Assembly (NCBI GenBank): GCA_947496215.1
Contig: CANMCF010000016.1
Span: 1 to 64,000 of the forward strand
Source of the DNA: an uncultured Bizionia sp.
GTDB taxonomy: Bacteria; Bacteroidota; Bacteroidia; Flavobacteriales; Flavobacteriaceae
DNA length: 64,000 bases
Direction: 5' to 3'
This document shows, in pieces, positions 16,408 through 25,476 of the stretch (the first letter of the stretch is position 1; each line of letters begins with the position of its first letter). Position numbers and translations under genes: made by a program. The notes under the pieces were generated by a model that worked only from the letters and a program-made list of their open reading frames with translations, did not search any database and was not told where the DNA came from.

Positions 16408-18651
16408 TTACTTTATCTTGTATCGCAACCCGGCGTAATAACTGGTTCCAAATATCGGGCCATATACGAATGTGGTATCAAAATTCGAACCAAAGGGATC
16501 GTCCGCCCCGAGAATGGGGTTTTCCTGCTTTGTGTTCGTCAAGTTCTCCGCTCCTAAATATACTTCAAATTTTGGAGAAAACACCTTGGTCACTTGCGTG
16601 TTCAACGTGGACACGGTTGGAGAACGTTCCGGCAATCGGTATTGCATGGGGTTGCTTTCCGTGGACGAGAACCGCTGTGTTCCCAACCAATTGTAGGTGG
16701 CGTCGAACTTCCACTGCGATCCTTTTTCCTCATGCAACGGTGTCTCATAGGATGCATTCGCGAATATCCTGTGCTTTGGAGTCAAGGGTTTCTCCAACTT
16801 GCCGGATTCGTACTGCGTCTTCACATCGTAGTGCTTGTAGGCTAGACGCAGATCGAAATGTTCGAAGGCATTGTAGTTGAACTCGAATTGAAAGCTATTC
16901 GCATAACTGTCTCCATCCAGGTTGTAAAAATGCACTTCGCCTGGGGTTTCATAATCCACCACCACCTGGTTCTGGAAATCGGTGACATAATAATCCAAGG
17001 TGACATCCGCCTTTCTTCCAAAAAGGTTGAAGCCCTGTAGGAAGGATATGCCATAGTTCCACGCAATCTCTGGATCCAGTCCGTAGATTTCTCCATTGGC
17101 ATTCGAGACGTTGATGATGCGACCCGTGGAAAACAACTTCTGGTTTTCCGCAAAGATGTTCGCGCCTCTCTTTCCGCGCCCCACAGAGGCCCGCCAAGCC
17201 GATTTTTCCCAAGGCGTGTAACGCAAATGCAGGCGAGGTGTCACGAATGTACCCAATGCGCTGTGGGTATCCAATCGTATTCCTGCCGTGAGGTTGAGCT
17301 TGTCCAAGTCATCGTAGTTGTACTCGAAGAAGGCACCTACCCCACTTTCCGCCCTTTCGATGTCCAGGTCGTTCACCAACTCGTCGTAGTTGTCGAAGGT
17401 GTAACCAATCCCAGTTTTTATCTTATGTCGGGAATCGCTTATTATGGAATTGTAGATCACGTTGGCATAGCCGCTGCTGTGGACAATGTCGTAGGCATTG
17501 AACCCGAAGTAGGAATCTTGCCTATGGTTGCTGTAGGCAGCTTGCACACCCAAACTCTGGTAGGGGATCTCTGGATTCACATACCCCAGCTTGGCTGAGA
17601 TCTCGTAACGCCTCGTGTCTATCTCGCTCCCCCAGGCGTTCGTCGTGAACTTGTCCACATCCGGGTCGAAATCGATTTGTCCCGCCTGCTTTTCGTCGCC
17701 AAGGTACTTCAGGTTCAAGAAACTCACGAAGCCTTTTTCCGCATTGGTGTATTGCCAACGGTTCATCACGTTGATCTGTCTTGCCAATGGCAAGTCCAGA
17801 AAGGAATCCTTGTTCCTGTCGAACTTCTCGGATCGGGAGTTCCCATGAAGATACAATCCTGTGCTCCACCTGTCGCTTACCGGGGTGTTGAGATGCGTAT
17901 TCAATTCCACCCTTCCATTTGCAGCCCCATAGGCATTTACGAATAGCTTGTCGTCGGTTGTGGGTTTCACCAACTCGGCATTGATCTGTCCCGCAATGCT
18001 CTCATAGCCATTGACCACGCTTCCCGCTCCCTTTGTTATTTGTATGCTCTGTACCCAAGTCCCTGGGATGAAGCTCAACCCGAATGCCTGGGATGCCCCG
18101 CGGATGGATGGAATGTTTTCCGTGGCAATCAATATGTACGGACTCGTTAGTCCCAGCATCTTTATCTGTCGTGTTCCCGTAACCGCATCGGCAAAATTGA
18201 CATCGATGGAGGGATTGGTCTCAAAACTTTCCGACAGGTTGCAGCAAGCTGCCTTCAACAGTTCATCGCTACTTACCGTTATTATGTTTTGGGCTTGCAG
18301 GTAGGATTTTGCGGTTGCTTGCTTTCTGGCCGTTACCGTGACCTCGTCCAAGTTGCTTGTCGATTGCAACCAATGTTGGATCGCCTTTGGACTGGCAACG
18401 GTTATCGTATCCGTCTTGAAACCGACGTAGCTTACCACCAACTTCGAGTATTCCTCTTTATATGGCAAACTGAAATCGCCTTCAAAGTTGGTTACGGTTC
18501 CTATATTCGTGTTCAACCAGTACACGTTGGCGCCTGGCAGACCCGTCTTTTCATTTTTTGGATTTGCTTCCAAGATGGTTCCTGTCAATGTCTCTTGAGA
18601 CCACAGGACCATTGGTAGCACCATTGATAATATATATAGTGTTTTTTTCAT
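16408..18651 (-). CDS. TonB-dependent receptor, probably for metal or metallophore
   Basis: The 747-residue outer-membrane receptor has a signal peptide. An N-terminal carboxypeptidase-regulatory-like domain (about 22-95) follows, then a plug domain (about 100-240, with ITKGAGSVVNGYESIAGQI), then a beta-barrel ending in YAGLRYKIK. The plug carries an unusual Cys-Cys pair (KAACCNLSESF) where most receptors have none. Its neighbours are two HMA-domain proteins and a Cys-rich small protein. A copper or related metal cargo is therefore likely by context, but is not shown by the sequence. Confidence 0.85.
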   Translation of the reverse strand: MKKTLYILSMVLPMVLWSQETLTGTILEANPKNEKTGLPGANVYWLNTNIGTVTNFEGDFSLPYKEEYSKLVVSYVGFKTDTITVASPKAIQHWLQSTSNLDEVTVTARKQATAKSYLQAQNIITVSSDELLKAACCNLSESFETNPSIDVNFADAVTGTRQIKMLGLTSPYILIATENIPSIRGASQAFGLSFIPGTWVQSIQITKGAGSVVNGYESIAGQINAELVKPTTDDKLFVNAYGAANGRVELNTHLNTPVSDRWSTGLYLHGNSRSEKFDRNKDSFLDLPLARQINVMNRWQYTNAEKGFVSFLNLKYLGDEKQAGQIDFDPDVDKFTTNAWGSEIDTRRYEISAKLGYVNPEIPYQSLGVQAAYSNHRQDSYFGFNAYDIVHSSGYANVIYNSIISDSRHKIKTGIGYTFDNYDELVNDLDIERAESGVGAFFEYNYDDLDKLNLTAGIRLDTHSALGTFVTPRLHLRYTPWEKSAWRASVGRGKRGANIFAENQKLFSTGRIINVSNANGEIYGLDPEIAWNYGISFLQGFNLFGRKADVTLDYYVTDFQNQVVVDYETPGEVHFYNLDGDSYANSFQFEFNYNAFEHFDLRLAYKHYDVKTQYESGKLEKPLTPKHRIFANASYETPLHEEKGSQWKFDATYNWLGTQRFSSTESNPMQYRLPERSPTVSTLNTQVTKVFSPKFEVYLGAENLTNTKQENPILGADDPFGSNFDTTFVYGPIFGTSYYAGLRYKIK

Positions 18652-18688
18652 TTTTTTTCGTCTCGTGAAAACGCATGTCGCGTTTAAT

Positions 18689-18711
18689 TTATAATCAAGT
18701 TACAATTATAA
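18689..18711. promoter_or_regulatory. Inverted repeat upstream of the TonB-dependent receptor
   Basis: TTATAAT, a 9-base spacer and ATTATAA form a symmetric site in the 86 bp gap upstream of the receptor gene. A second short inverted repeat, AACGC-atgtc-GCGTT, lies at 18670-18684. Either could bind a metal regulator. No regulator gene is in the cluster. Confidence 0.3.
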
Positions 18712-18737
18712 GATTTCCGACTTTCTGAAACGGGGAA

Positions 18738-19439
18738 TCACCCCAACAACATGATGGTGGCCATCACGATCATGATCGTATTCTCTATGAAGGTGGCCTT
18801 GGTCATCGGTAGTTTCAATGCTGTTCCCAAGCATGCGCATTTAATTGCCTTTTTGCTTAACAGGGTTCGTGTCACGCCAACGGTTGTTATTCCCAAGATG
18901 ACAATGGTGGCTACCAATGCCAAGGGAATTTGCACGCGCAACAGAAATAAAAGCCCCAAGGCGACTTCGATGAAAGGGTAGATTGTCGCATAGGCAGGAA
19001 ATGCCTTTGCCAATGGATCGTACATTCTGAAGGATTCCGGGAATCCTTTTAGATCCAACAACTTGAAAAAACTGAATACGATGTAGAACAAGCCCATGAA
19101 GTCCAGCATGAATGCATTCCAATCCCAGGATTTGTAATGCAACCCGATTGCCGCCATCGAGATGTAGGCAAAGATCAGGAACAATGGTTTGAGTTGCTTC
19201 AACTCGCTCTTGGTGGTACCATCCAAATTGGCCATGTCCAAATCGGAAATGGCATATTTTTCAGGTAAGACGCTTTGAATGTACTCCGATGGCAATGGTT
19301 TCTCCGAATGGACACTGACACTCCGTTTCTTCAAATCGACCTCGACCTTGTCGACCCCCCTTAAATTCGATATTGCTTTTTCTACCGAGGACTTACAACC
19401 GTTACAAGTCATTCCTGCAACTTCATATGTATGTTTCAT
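18738..19439 (-). CDS. HMA domain fused to MauE/DoxX-like membrane protein
   Basis: The 233-residue protein begins with a cytosolic HMA domain (AGMTCNGCKSSVEKAI, residues 8-23). It continues as a four-helix MauE-type membrane domain (about 85-233) with the characteristic KCACLGTALKLPMTKAT segment. MauE proteins are linked to disulfide or redox handling in the periplasm. The fusion to a metal-binding domain suggests metal delivery or metal-linked redox chemistry. It is immediately upstream of the receptor gene on the same strand (86 bp gap). Confidence 0.82.
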   Translation of the reverse strand: MKHTYEVAGMTCNGCKSSVEKAISNLRGVDKVEVDLKKRSVSVHSEKPLPSEYIQSVLPEKYAISDLDMANLDGTTKSELKQLKPLFLIFAYISMAAIGLHYKSWDWNAFMLDFMGLFYIVFSFFKLLDLKGFPESFRMYDPLAKAFPAYATIYPFIEVALGLLFLLRVQIPLALVATIVILGITTVGVTRTLLSKKAIKCACLGTALKLPMTKATFIENTIMIVMATIMLLG

Positions 19440-19529
19440 TGTATTTGTTTTGATTGGTTCAACCCTTTTGTTTCAGCCTTTTGGCATTGCTTGAAAATGA
19501 TCAAGCAGAAATCTTGAAGGAATTGTTTA

Positions 19530-19946
19530 TCAAATCAAAAAGACATCGTCCAACAACTGTATGTCGAAGATGAGATTGGGAGGTGAGTAATCTTTATGGG
19601 GAATTATTTGCTTTGGCAAGCTTTCATAAAGCGTGGCAAATGAATATATGAATGACGAGATGAACAGCTTGCTCCCAAACTCCAAGTCGTCAAAGCCGTT
19701 TGTCTTCAACTCGTCTTGTCCTTCCACAACCGCTATCTCATCCTTGCAACAACTCTTTTCCATGGCCACCACCTTGCTGGATTCCCCTTTTTCCATTCCA
19801 CACTTTCGTGCTTCGGAAAAGATGGAGGCATCTATCAGGACTTTTCCGCAATAATGCTTTTCGACAGTCAAAGATACCGTCGAAAACAATACTAGAAGCG
19901 CTAGGCCCATAGAAAAAAACCGATGTAGGATTTGTTTCATCACCAT
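19530..19946 (-). CDS. HYC_CC_PP-type small exported protein
   Basis: The 138-residue protein has an N-terminal signal or anchor segment (MGLALLVLFSTVSL). It carries the three hallmarks of a Bacteroidota family: HYC (KHYCGK, about residue 31), a double Cys (SCCKDE, about residue 66) and a late double Pro (YSPPN, about residue 125). These residues suit metal binding. Family members are usually found beside heavy-metal transport genes, as here. The upstream ATG/GTG/ATG string leaves the exact start uncertain by two codons. Confidence 0.75.
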   Translation of the reverse strand: MVMKQILHRFFSMGLALLVLFSTVSLTVEKHYCGKVLIDASIFSEARKCGMEKGESSKVVAMEKSCCKDEIAVVEGQDELKTNGFDDLEFGSKLFISSFIYSFATLYESLPKQIIPHKDYSPPNLIFDIQLLDDVFLI

Positions 19947-20024
19947 ACAAATTTACAAAAAAAGAATGGCCAATGGTCATTTTATAAAATGATTAACACA
20001 AAAATCCCTTTCCAACTGTTTGGT

Positions 20025-20453
20025 CTACACGCCCTTCCTGTGATAATAGAAGGCCGGAAGCAAGAGCAGGAGAATCAATGGTTGAATCAAAAAACGCCTG
20101 ATGTTGAAAAACATATAATAGTCTTCTTGCCTTGGATTGGTCACGAAATACAGGAACAACACGATGAGGATGCAATAGCCTACTGCATAGATGAGGATGG
20201 AAAACCTCACGATGCTCCTATCCTTGAAGAACACATATAGTATGGCCAAGGATATTGCGGTGTTCAACACATAGCGAAGGCTTGTGAAAAACGTTAGTTT
20301 CAAAACCTCCTGCCTTGGTGAATCCAAGTATAGGTAGTCGTTTTGAAAAAAGGTCAGGTAGGGATCGTAGAACAACTTGGTCTCGAACAGGCGTATCAAG
20401 GCCAGCAAGGCAAACAACAGGAACAACCAGACATATTTCTTGTATTTACCCAT
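20025..20453 (-). CDS. Exosortase F system-associated protein
   Basis: This 142-residue polytopic membrane protein has four hydrophobic segments. It overlaps the 3' end of xrtF by 8 bases and is translationally coupled to it. It matches my knowledge of the small membrane partner that accompanies XrtF in flavobacteria (tract FFQNDYLYLD and late RRFLIQP). Its biochemical role is unknown. A 16 bp palindrome (TCATTTTATAAAATGA) at 19977-19992 follows the gene. Confidence 0.75.
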   Translation of the reverse strand: MGKYKKYVWLFLLFALLALIRLFETKLFYDPYLTFFQNDYLYLDSPRQEVLKLTFFTSLRYVLNTAISLAILYVFFKDRSIVRFSILIYAVGYCILIVLFLYFVTNPRQEDYYMFFNIRRFLIQPLILLLLLPAFYYHRKGV

Positions 20454-21003
20454 TGTTCCTGTTCTTGCTTATGTTCGAAAATTTGTTGACCCATAGCATC
20501 CACAACAGGAAGACCATGCCATAGATGATGGCTGGGAATATCACGGTATGCAATACCTCGCTCCGCCAAGGGTAATGATATAGCCCTATGGACAGGATGA
20601 CGATTCTAAACAGGTTTGCCACGTACAACACCACGCCACCTATCAACGAGAAGAAGATGGTCGTCTTCAATTTCCCTGAAAAGGCGATGACGAATGAGAT
20701 GAACAATATGATGACACTTACGGAATTGCATCCCTCTATCACCCTTGCCAAATATTTCCCCCTTACCAGCAACTTCATGGAGGGCTCGTCCGGATGCGGG
20801 GTGACCTCGGACACATAGCCCACGGCATTCAACAAGCGTTCCGTTTGGTTCGCCACCACGTTGGTTATGTAGTCCGGATAGCACCCAGTCCCTTTCGATG
20901 CATCCAAATACGCCTTGTAGCACAAGGACAATACGATATAAACCAACAAAAATGTAAGGATGAACCTTAATACGGACTTATATTTTATCAAAAGTGTTTT
21001 CAC
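20446..21003 (-). CDS. xrtF: Exosortase, XrtF type
   Basis: The 185-residue membrane protein has the exosortase/archaeosortase core. Catalytic Cys is in EGCNSVSV (residue 92), the conserved Arg in NLFRI (133) and the conserved His in EVLHTV (152), each at the edge of a membrane helix. Exosortases cleave and attach proteins that carry a C-terminal sorting signal. A GTG start is proposed because it yields MKTLLIKYKS, the expected N-terminus. The longer frame would begin with TTG and add 12 polar residues. No substrate with a matching C-terminal tripartite signal was recognised in this window. Confidence 0.82.
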   Translation of the reverse strand: MKTLLIKYKSVLRFILTFLLVYIVLSLCYKAYLDASKGTGCYPDYITNVVANQTERLLNAVGYVSEVTPHPDEPSMKLLVRGKYLARVIEGCNSVSVIILFISFVIAFSGKLKTTIFFSLIGGVVLYVANLFRIVILSIGLYHYPWRSEVLHTVIFPAIIYGMVFLLWMLWVNKFSNISKNRNNG

Positions 21004-21094
21004 TGGGCGATCCCGAATCAAGATGTTAAATTTATACAAAATAAAGGGTTGAAATTACGTCTTTTTAAATACTTTTACCAAAATATTTACAGCT

Positions 21095-21553
21095 ATGATT
21101 TTTGAAACCCTCAAACCACGAATCGATTCTGCACTCTCAAATGCCAACAACTCATTAAATGACAGCCTTTTGCAAATCTGCGAATTGCTCGAAGCGAACG
21201 TGGATCATTACAATTGGGTAGGTTTCTATTTCAAGAACGGGGACAAGAACGAGCTGAAATTGGGGCCTTACGTCGGGGAGCCTACGGACCACACCATCAT
21301 CCCCTTTGGAAAGGGCATTTGCGGGCAAGTAGCCGTAAGCAATGAGAATTTCGTGGTTCCGGATGTCGCTGCTCAAGACAACTACATCGCATGCAGCATC
21401 TCCGTGAAGGCGGAAATCGTCATCCCGATTTTCATAAATGGGGAAAACGTTGGGCAAATAGACATCGATTCGGATACCGCAGATCCCTTTACGGAAGCAG
21501 ACGAACGCTTTTTGGAATATGTTTGCAAAAAGGTGGCGGAATATCTATCCTAG
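21095..21553 (+). CDS. GAF domain protein, free methionine-(R)-sulfoxide reductase-like
   Basis: The 152-residue protein is a single GAF domain of the fRMsr (YebR/MsrC) type. It keeps NWVGFYF, GKGICGQ, and YIACSISVKAEIVIPI followed by GQIDIDSD. Two of the three cysteines important in the E. coli enzyme are present (in GICGQ and IACS). The first is replaced in PTDHTIIPF. It may reduce free methionine-R-sulfoxide with the remaining pair, or be a sensor. It is divergent from xrtF across 91 bases. A TTG-type box near 21053 and TACTTTTA near 21071 could form its promoter. Confidence 0.75.
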   Translation: MIFETLKPRIDSALSNANNSLNDSLLQICELLEANVDHYNWVGFYFKNGDKNELKLGPYVGEPTDHTIIPFGKGICGQVAVSNENFVVPDVAAQDNYIACSISVKAEIVIPIFINGENVGQIDIDSDTADPFTEADERFLEYVCKKVAEYLS

Positions 21554-21761
21554 TCTACCATTTAGGTTTCAAAGAATCCTTTATGCGAAAACGACTTCAA
21601 AGCTTTTGCTTTGACTCTAGACAGGCATCCACCTAAACAACTGTCTATCTTACGAATAGGATAGCCCCATTTTTTCCACTTCATTTTTCAAGGATGGAGG
21701 CACACTCGATCTTCCTTTGTTGATAACTCGAATCTTTAGTTGAAAAAATCAACGATTTTAT

Positions 21762-21793
21762 TGCTTTATAAATTTGGCAATTCATTACATTTG
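21762..21793 (+). promoter_or_regulatory. Promoter of purH
   Basis: TTG at 21762-21764, a 21-base spacer and the perfect -7 box TACATTTG at 21786-21793 match the Bacteroidota consensus. The ATG follows at 21817. The rest of the gap from 21554 holds nothing recognised. Confidence 0.6.
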
Positions 21794-21816
21794 ACGGCTT
21801 ATTAATACAACTACCA

Positions 21817-23349
21817 ATGAGCAACAACAAAACAATTAAATCTGCATTGATTTCCGTATTCAGCAAGGATGGTCTAGAGCCAATCGTACGTGAACTGGAT
21901 GCACAAGGTGTAGCCATATATTCTACAGGCGGCACTGAAAAATTCATTAACGATTTGGGCATAAAGGTAATTCCTGTGGAAGATGTCACTTCCTATCCAT
22001 CTATCTTGGGTGGTCGAGTAAAGACATTGCACCCAAAGGTCTTCGGAGGTATCCTGAATCGTCAGAACCATGATGGGGATGTTGCAGAGATGACCGAATT
22101 CGACATTCCGCAAATAGATGTTGTCATTGTCGACCTATACCCTTTTGAAAAGACGGTGGCTTCTGGTGCTCCAAACCAGGACATCATAGAAAAGATTGAC
22201 ATTGGTGGTATCTCATTGATTCGTGCAGCAGCCAAAAACTATGCAGATGTGATATGCGTGTCTTCAGTCGACGATTATGCAGAGTTCTTGGAATTGATCA
22301 CCGACAAGAAGGGTGATTTGTCCGAAGACGATAGAAAGGCCTTTGCTGCAAAGGCATTCAACGTATCCTCTCACTATGATTCCGCAATTTTCAATTATTT
22401 CAACACGAACGATGCCATCACCGCATTGAAGGTGAGCGAAAACAAGGGAAAAGTATTGCGTTATGGTGAAAACCCACACCAGAAAGGTTTTTTCTTCGGA
22501 AACTTCGATGAAATCTTCACAAAACTCAACGGTAAGGAACTTAGTTACAACAACCTATTGGATGTTGATGCTGCCGTAAACTTGATGGATGAATTTAAAG
22601 ACGATTCACCTACGTTTGCGATCTTAAAACACAACAATGCCTGTGGATTGGCCCAAAGAGACACATTGCATGAAGCATACGTGGACGCTTTGGCTGGAGA
22701 TCCGGTTTCTGCCTTTGGAGGTGTATTGATCTCCAATTCCGAAATAGACTTGGAAACGGCCACGGAAATCCACAAATTATTTTGTGAAGTAGTCATTGCA
22801 CCTTCTTTCTCCGCTGATGCCTTGGAGCTTTTGAAAGGAAAGAAGAATAGAATCCTTTTGATATTGAATGATGTCGAACTCGCTCAAAAAACGGTTAGAA
22901 CTTGCTTGAATGGGATATTGGTACAAGATAGAAACAATGTCACGGACACCAAGGACAAGGTGACCAATGCAACGACAACGGCTCCTACCGATGAAGAATT
23001 GGACGACCTGATCTTTGCTTCCAAGATATGCAAGCATACCAAATCCAACACCATAGTACTTGTGAAAGGAAGGCAACTATGTGCTAGTGGAACAGGACAA
23101 ACCAGTCGTGTAGATGCCTTGAACCAAGCCATACACAAGGCACAATCCTTCAATTTCGACCTGAAGGGAAGCGTCATGGCCAGCGATGCCTTCTTCCCAT
23201 TCCCGGATTGCGTGGAGATTGCGGACAAAGCAGGAATTTCTGCTGTAATCCAACCTGGTGGATCCATCAAGGACCAATTGAGCATAGACTATTGCAATGA
23301 CAACAACGTATCCATGGTATTCACTGGAACGCGTCACTTCAAACACTAA
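21817..23349 (+). CDS. purH: Bifunctional AICAR transformylase/IMP cyclohydrolase
   Basis: The 510-residue protein catalyses the last two steps of de novo IMP synthesis. The N-terminal MGS-like cyclohydrolase domain runs from about 5 to 195 (ALISVFSKDGL, STGGTEKF, GGRVKTLHPKV, DLYPF). The transformylase domain includes LKHNNACGLA, SAFGGV and the ending GSIKDQLSIDYCNDNNVSMVFTGTRHFKH. Length and order are normal. The gene is monocistronic, with a consensus promoter and a strong terminator. Confidence 0.97.
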   Translation: MSNNKTIKSALISVFSKDGLEPIVRELDAQGVAIYSTGGTEKFINDLGIKVIPVEDVTSYPSILGGRVKTLHPKVFGGILNRQNHDGDVAEMTEFDIPQIDVVIVDLYPFEKTVASGAPNQDIIEKIDIGGISLIRAAAKNYADVICVSSVDDYAEFLELITDKKGDLSEDDRKAFAAKAFNVSSHYDSAIFNYFNTNDAITALKVSENKGKVLRYGENPHQKGFFFGNFDEIFTKLNGKELSYNNLLDVDAAVNLMDEFKDDSPTFAILKHNNACGLAQRDTLHEAYVDALAGDPVSAFGGVLISNSEIDLETATEIHKLFCEVVIAPSFSADALELLKGKKNRILLILNDVELAQKTVRTCLNGILVQDRNNVTDTKDKVTNATTTAPTDEELDDLIFASKICKHTKSNTIVLVKGRQLCASGTGQTSRVDALNQAIHKAQSFNFDLKGSVMASDAFFPFPDCVEIADKAGISAVIQPGGSIKDQLSIDYCNDNNVSMVFTGTRHFKH

Positions 23350-23407
23350 CACCCATACTTCGCTGATTGTGTTGCACATATGATCACGAAGCCTTGAACA
23401 TATTTCA

Positions 23408-23438
23408 AAAAGCCCCAGTATTCACTGGGGCTTTTTTT
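23408..23438 (+). terminator. Intrinsic terminator of purH
   Basis: The stem AGCCCCAGT/ACTGGGGCT, with a 4-base loop, is followed by seven T residues. Confidence 0.92.
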
Positions 23439-23612
23439 ATGCTTTTTCCTAAAAAAACAAGGTTGTGCAACATCTAAATCACAACCTAGAAACGTAAATA
23501 ATTCAGCATTAAAAATTTATACCATAACTAAATACAATTAACTCCATTTTTTTCCTTAGTTTTATTACTTTTACACACTCTTATTAATAACTTCTATAAT
23601 TACACATAAAGT

Positions 23613-24641
23613 ATGGGATTTTTTGACTTCCTAACCGAAGAAATCGCAATAGATTTAGGTACGGCAAACACACTTATTATTCATAATGACAAGGTTGTGG
23701 TAGATGCGCCCTCCATTGTTGCTCGCGATCGTGTTTCGGGGAAGATAATCGCCGTTGGACAGGAAGCCAACATGATGCAAGGAAAGACACATGAGAACAT
23801 CAAAACGATCAGACCTCTAAAGGATGGGGTAATTGCCGATTTCGATGCTTCCGAACAAATGATAAGCATGTTCATAAGAAACATCCCTGCGTTGAAGAAG
23901 AAGTTGTTTACCCCAGCCTTGCGCATGGTCATTTGCATCCCTTCAGGAATCACAGAAGTGGAAATGCGTGCGGTAAAGGAAAGTGCAGAACGTGTTAATG
24001 GAAAAGAAGTCTACCTGATTCATGAGCCCATGGCTGCTGCAATAGGTATAGGAGTGGACATCATGCAGCCAAAGGGAAACATGATAGTAGACATAGGAGG
24101 TGGTACCACCGAGATTGCCGTGATAGCCCTAGGAGGCATCGTTTGTGACAAATCCGTAAAAATTGCGGGTGATGTCTTTACAAACGACATCATCTACTAC
24201 ATGAGAACACAGCACAACTTGTACGTCGGGGAACGTACTGCCGAAAAAATAAAAATTCAAATAGGTGCTGCCACCGAGGACTTGGATCTTCCACCAGAGG
24301 ACATGAGCGTGCAGGGGCGTGACCTGTTGACAGGAAAGCCAAAGCAGGTTCAAATATCCTACAGGGAAATCGCCAAGGCCTTGGACAAATCCATATTGAG
24401 AATCGAGGATGCCGTGATGGAAACCTTGTCTCAAACCCCTCCAGAATTGGCTGCCGACATATACAACACAGGAATCTATCTTGCCGGTGGAGGATCGATG
24501 TTACGTGGTTTGGACAAGCGATTGTCCCTAAAGACAGATCTTCCCGTATATATTGCAGAGGATCCATTACGTGCTGTAGTTCGTGGAACTGGCATTACTT
24601 TGAAAAACATTCCCAAATACAAAAGTGTATTGATAAAATAG
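23613..24641 (+). CDS. mreB: Rod shape-determining protein MreB
   Basis: The 342-residue actin-like protein forms membrane-associated filaments that guide lateral wall synthesis. It shows the actin-family nucleotide motifs DLGTANTLI (about residue 13), VDIGGGTTEIAV (about 158) and AGGGSMLRGLD (about 292). It is the first gene of a five-gene rod-shape operon. The AT-rich 170 bp upstream contains TTACTTTTAC, a weak -7 box. Length is standard. Confidence 0.97.
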   Translation: MGFFDFLTEEIAIDLGTANTLIIHNDKVVVDAPSIVARDRVSGKIIAVGQEANMMQGKTHENIKTIRPLKDGVIADFDASEQMISMFIRNIPALKKKLFTPALRMVICIPSGITEVEMRAVKESAERVNGKEVYLIHEPMAAAIGIGVDIMQPKGNMIVDIGGGTTEIAVIALGGIVCDKSVKIAGDVFTNDIIYYMRTQHNLYVGERTAEKIKIQIGAATEDLDLPPEDMSVQGRDLLTGKPKQVQISYREIAKALDKSILRIEDAVMETLSQTPPELAADIYNTGIYLAGGGSMLRGLDKRLSLKTDLPVYIAEDPLRAVVRGTGITLKNIPKYKSVLIK

Positions 24642-24654
24642 CCTCTAATACCGT

Positions 24655-25476
24655 ATGCAACAAATAGTAAATTTCATAATTAGAAATAAAATATTTCTAC
24701 TGTTTCTGTTACTATTTTCAGTGTCTCTTTTATTTACCATACAATCACATTCCTACCATAGGAGCAAGTTTATAAATTCTGCCAATTTTTTAAGTGGTGG
24801 AGTCTACAATACCTCCAACAACATTAGTGACTATTTCGATCTAAAGGAGCAAAACAAAATATTGCAAGAAGAAAACAATAGGCTCAAATCCATCCTTTTC
24901 AACAAGGAGGCTGCATTGGATTCCGCGTATGTGGACAGTTCTTCCTTCAGCAGGAAATATAAATTCACACCTGCTCAAGTAATCAAGAACAGTTACACCC
25001 AAAACAACAATCTATTGACCATAAACAGAGGCTCAAAAGATAGCATCAAACAGGATTTGGGGGTCATCACCTCAAAAGGAATCCTAGGCATCATAGAAAA
25101 CACCAACAACGACTATGCTACGGTTCTATCCGTATTGAATACCACGAGTCGCATTAGCGCCCAACTGAAAAAGACCAACCATTTTGGAAGTCTGGCTTGG
25201 AATGGTCTTTCCGAAAAATACGTGCAATTGACGGAGATTCCAGAAATCGCTCCAGTTGCCAAAGGTGACACCATAGTAACTTCTGGACGTTCGGACATCT
25301 TTCCAAAAGGGATTCCCATTGGAACTGTAAAAGATTTCAAATTGGATGGTGCAGAGAATTATTATGAGATAGAAGTAGCCCTATTCAACGACATGACCAA
25401 CATCGAACACGTCCATATCATAGAAAACAAGGATGCCGAGATCATCAAAACTCTAATAGACAAGGCCAATGAATAG
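24655..25476 (+). CDS. mreC: Rod shape-determining protein MreC
   Basis: The 273-residue bitopic protein has one N-terminal membrane helix (about 12-30), a coiled coil (about 60-90, EQNKILQEENNRLK) and the two-lobed periplasmic beta domain (KGILGIIENTNNDYATVLSV, GDTIVTSG, FPKGIPIGTV). It links MreB to the wall-synthesis enzymes. It begins 13 bases after mreB and overlaps mreD by 8 bases. Confidence 0.94.
   Translation: MQQIVNFIIRNKIFLLFLLLFSVSLLFTIQSHSYHRSKFINSANFLSGGVYNTSNNISDYFDLKEQNKILQEENNRLKSILFNKEAALDSAYVDSSSFSRKYKFTPAQVIKNSYTQNNNLLTINRGSKDSIKQDLGVITSKGILGIIENTNNDYATVLSVLNTTSRISAQLKKTNHFGSLAWNGLSEKYVQLTEIPEIAPVAKGDTIVTSGRSDIFPKGIPIGTVKDFKLDGAENYYEIEVALFNDMTNIEHVHIIENKDAEIIKTLIDKANE

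Noticed and set aside
16353-16880. 175-codon plus-strand frame opposite the TonB receptor
   Set aside because: It is antisense to the receptor barrel, rich in Arg/Cys/Ser, and has no domain.
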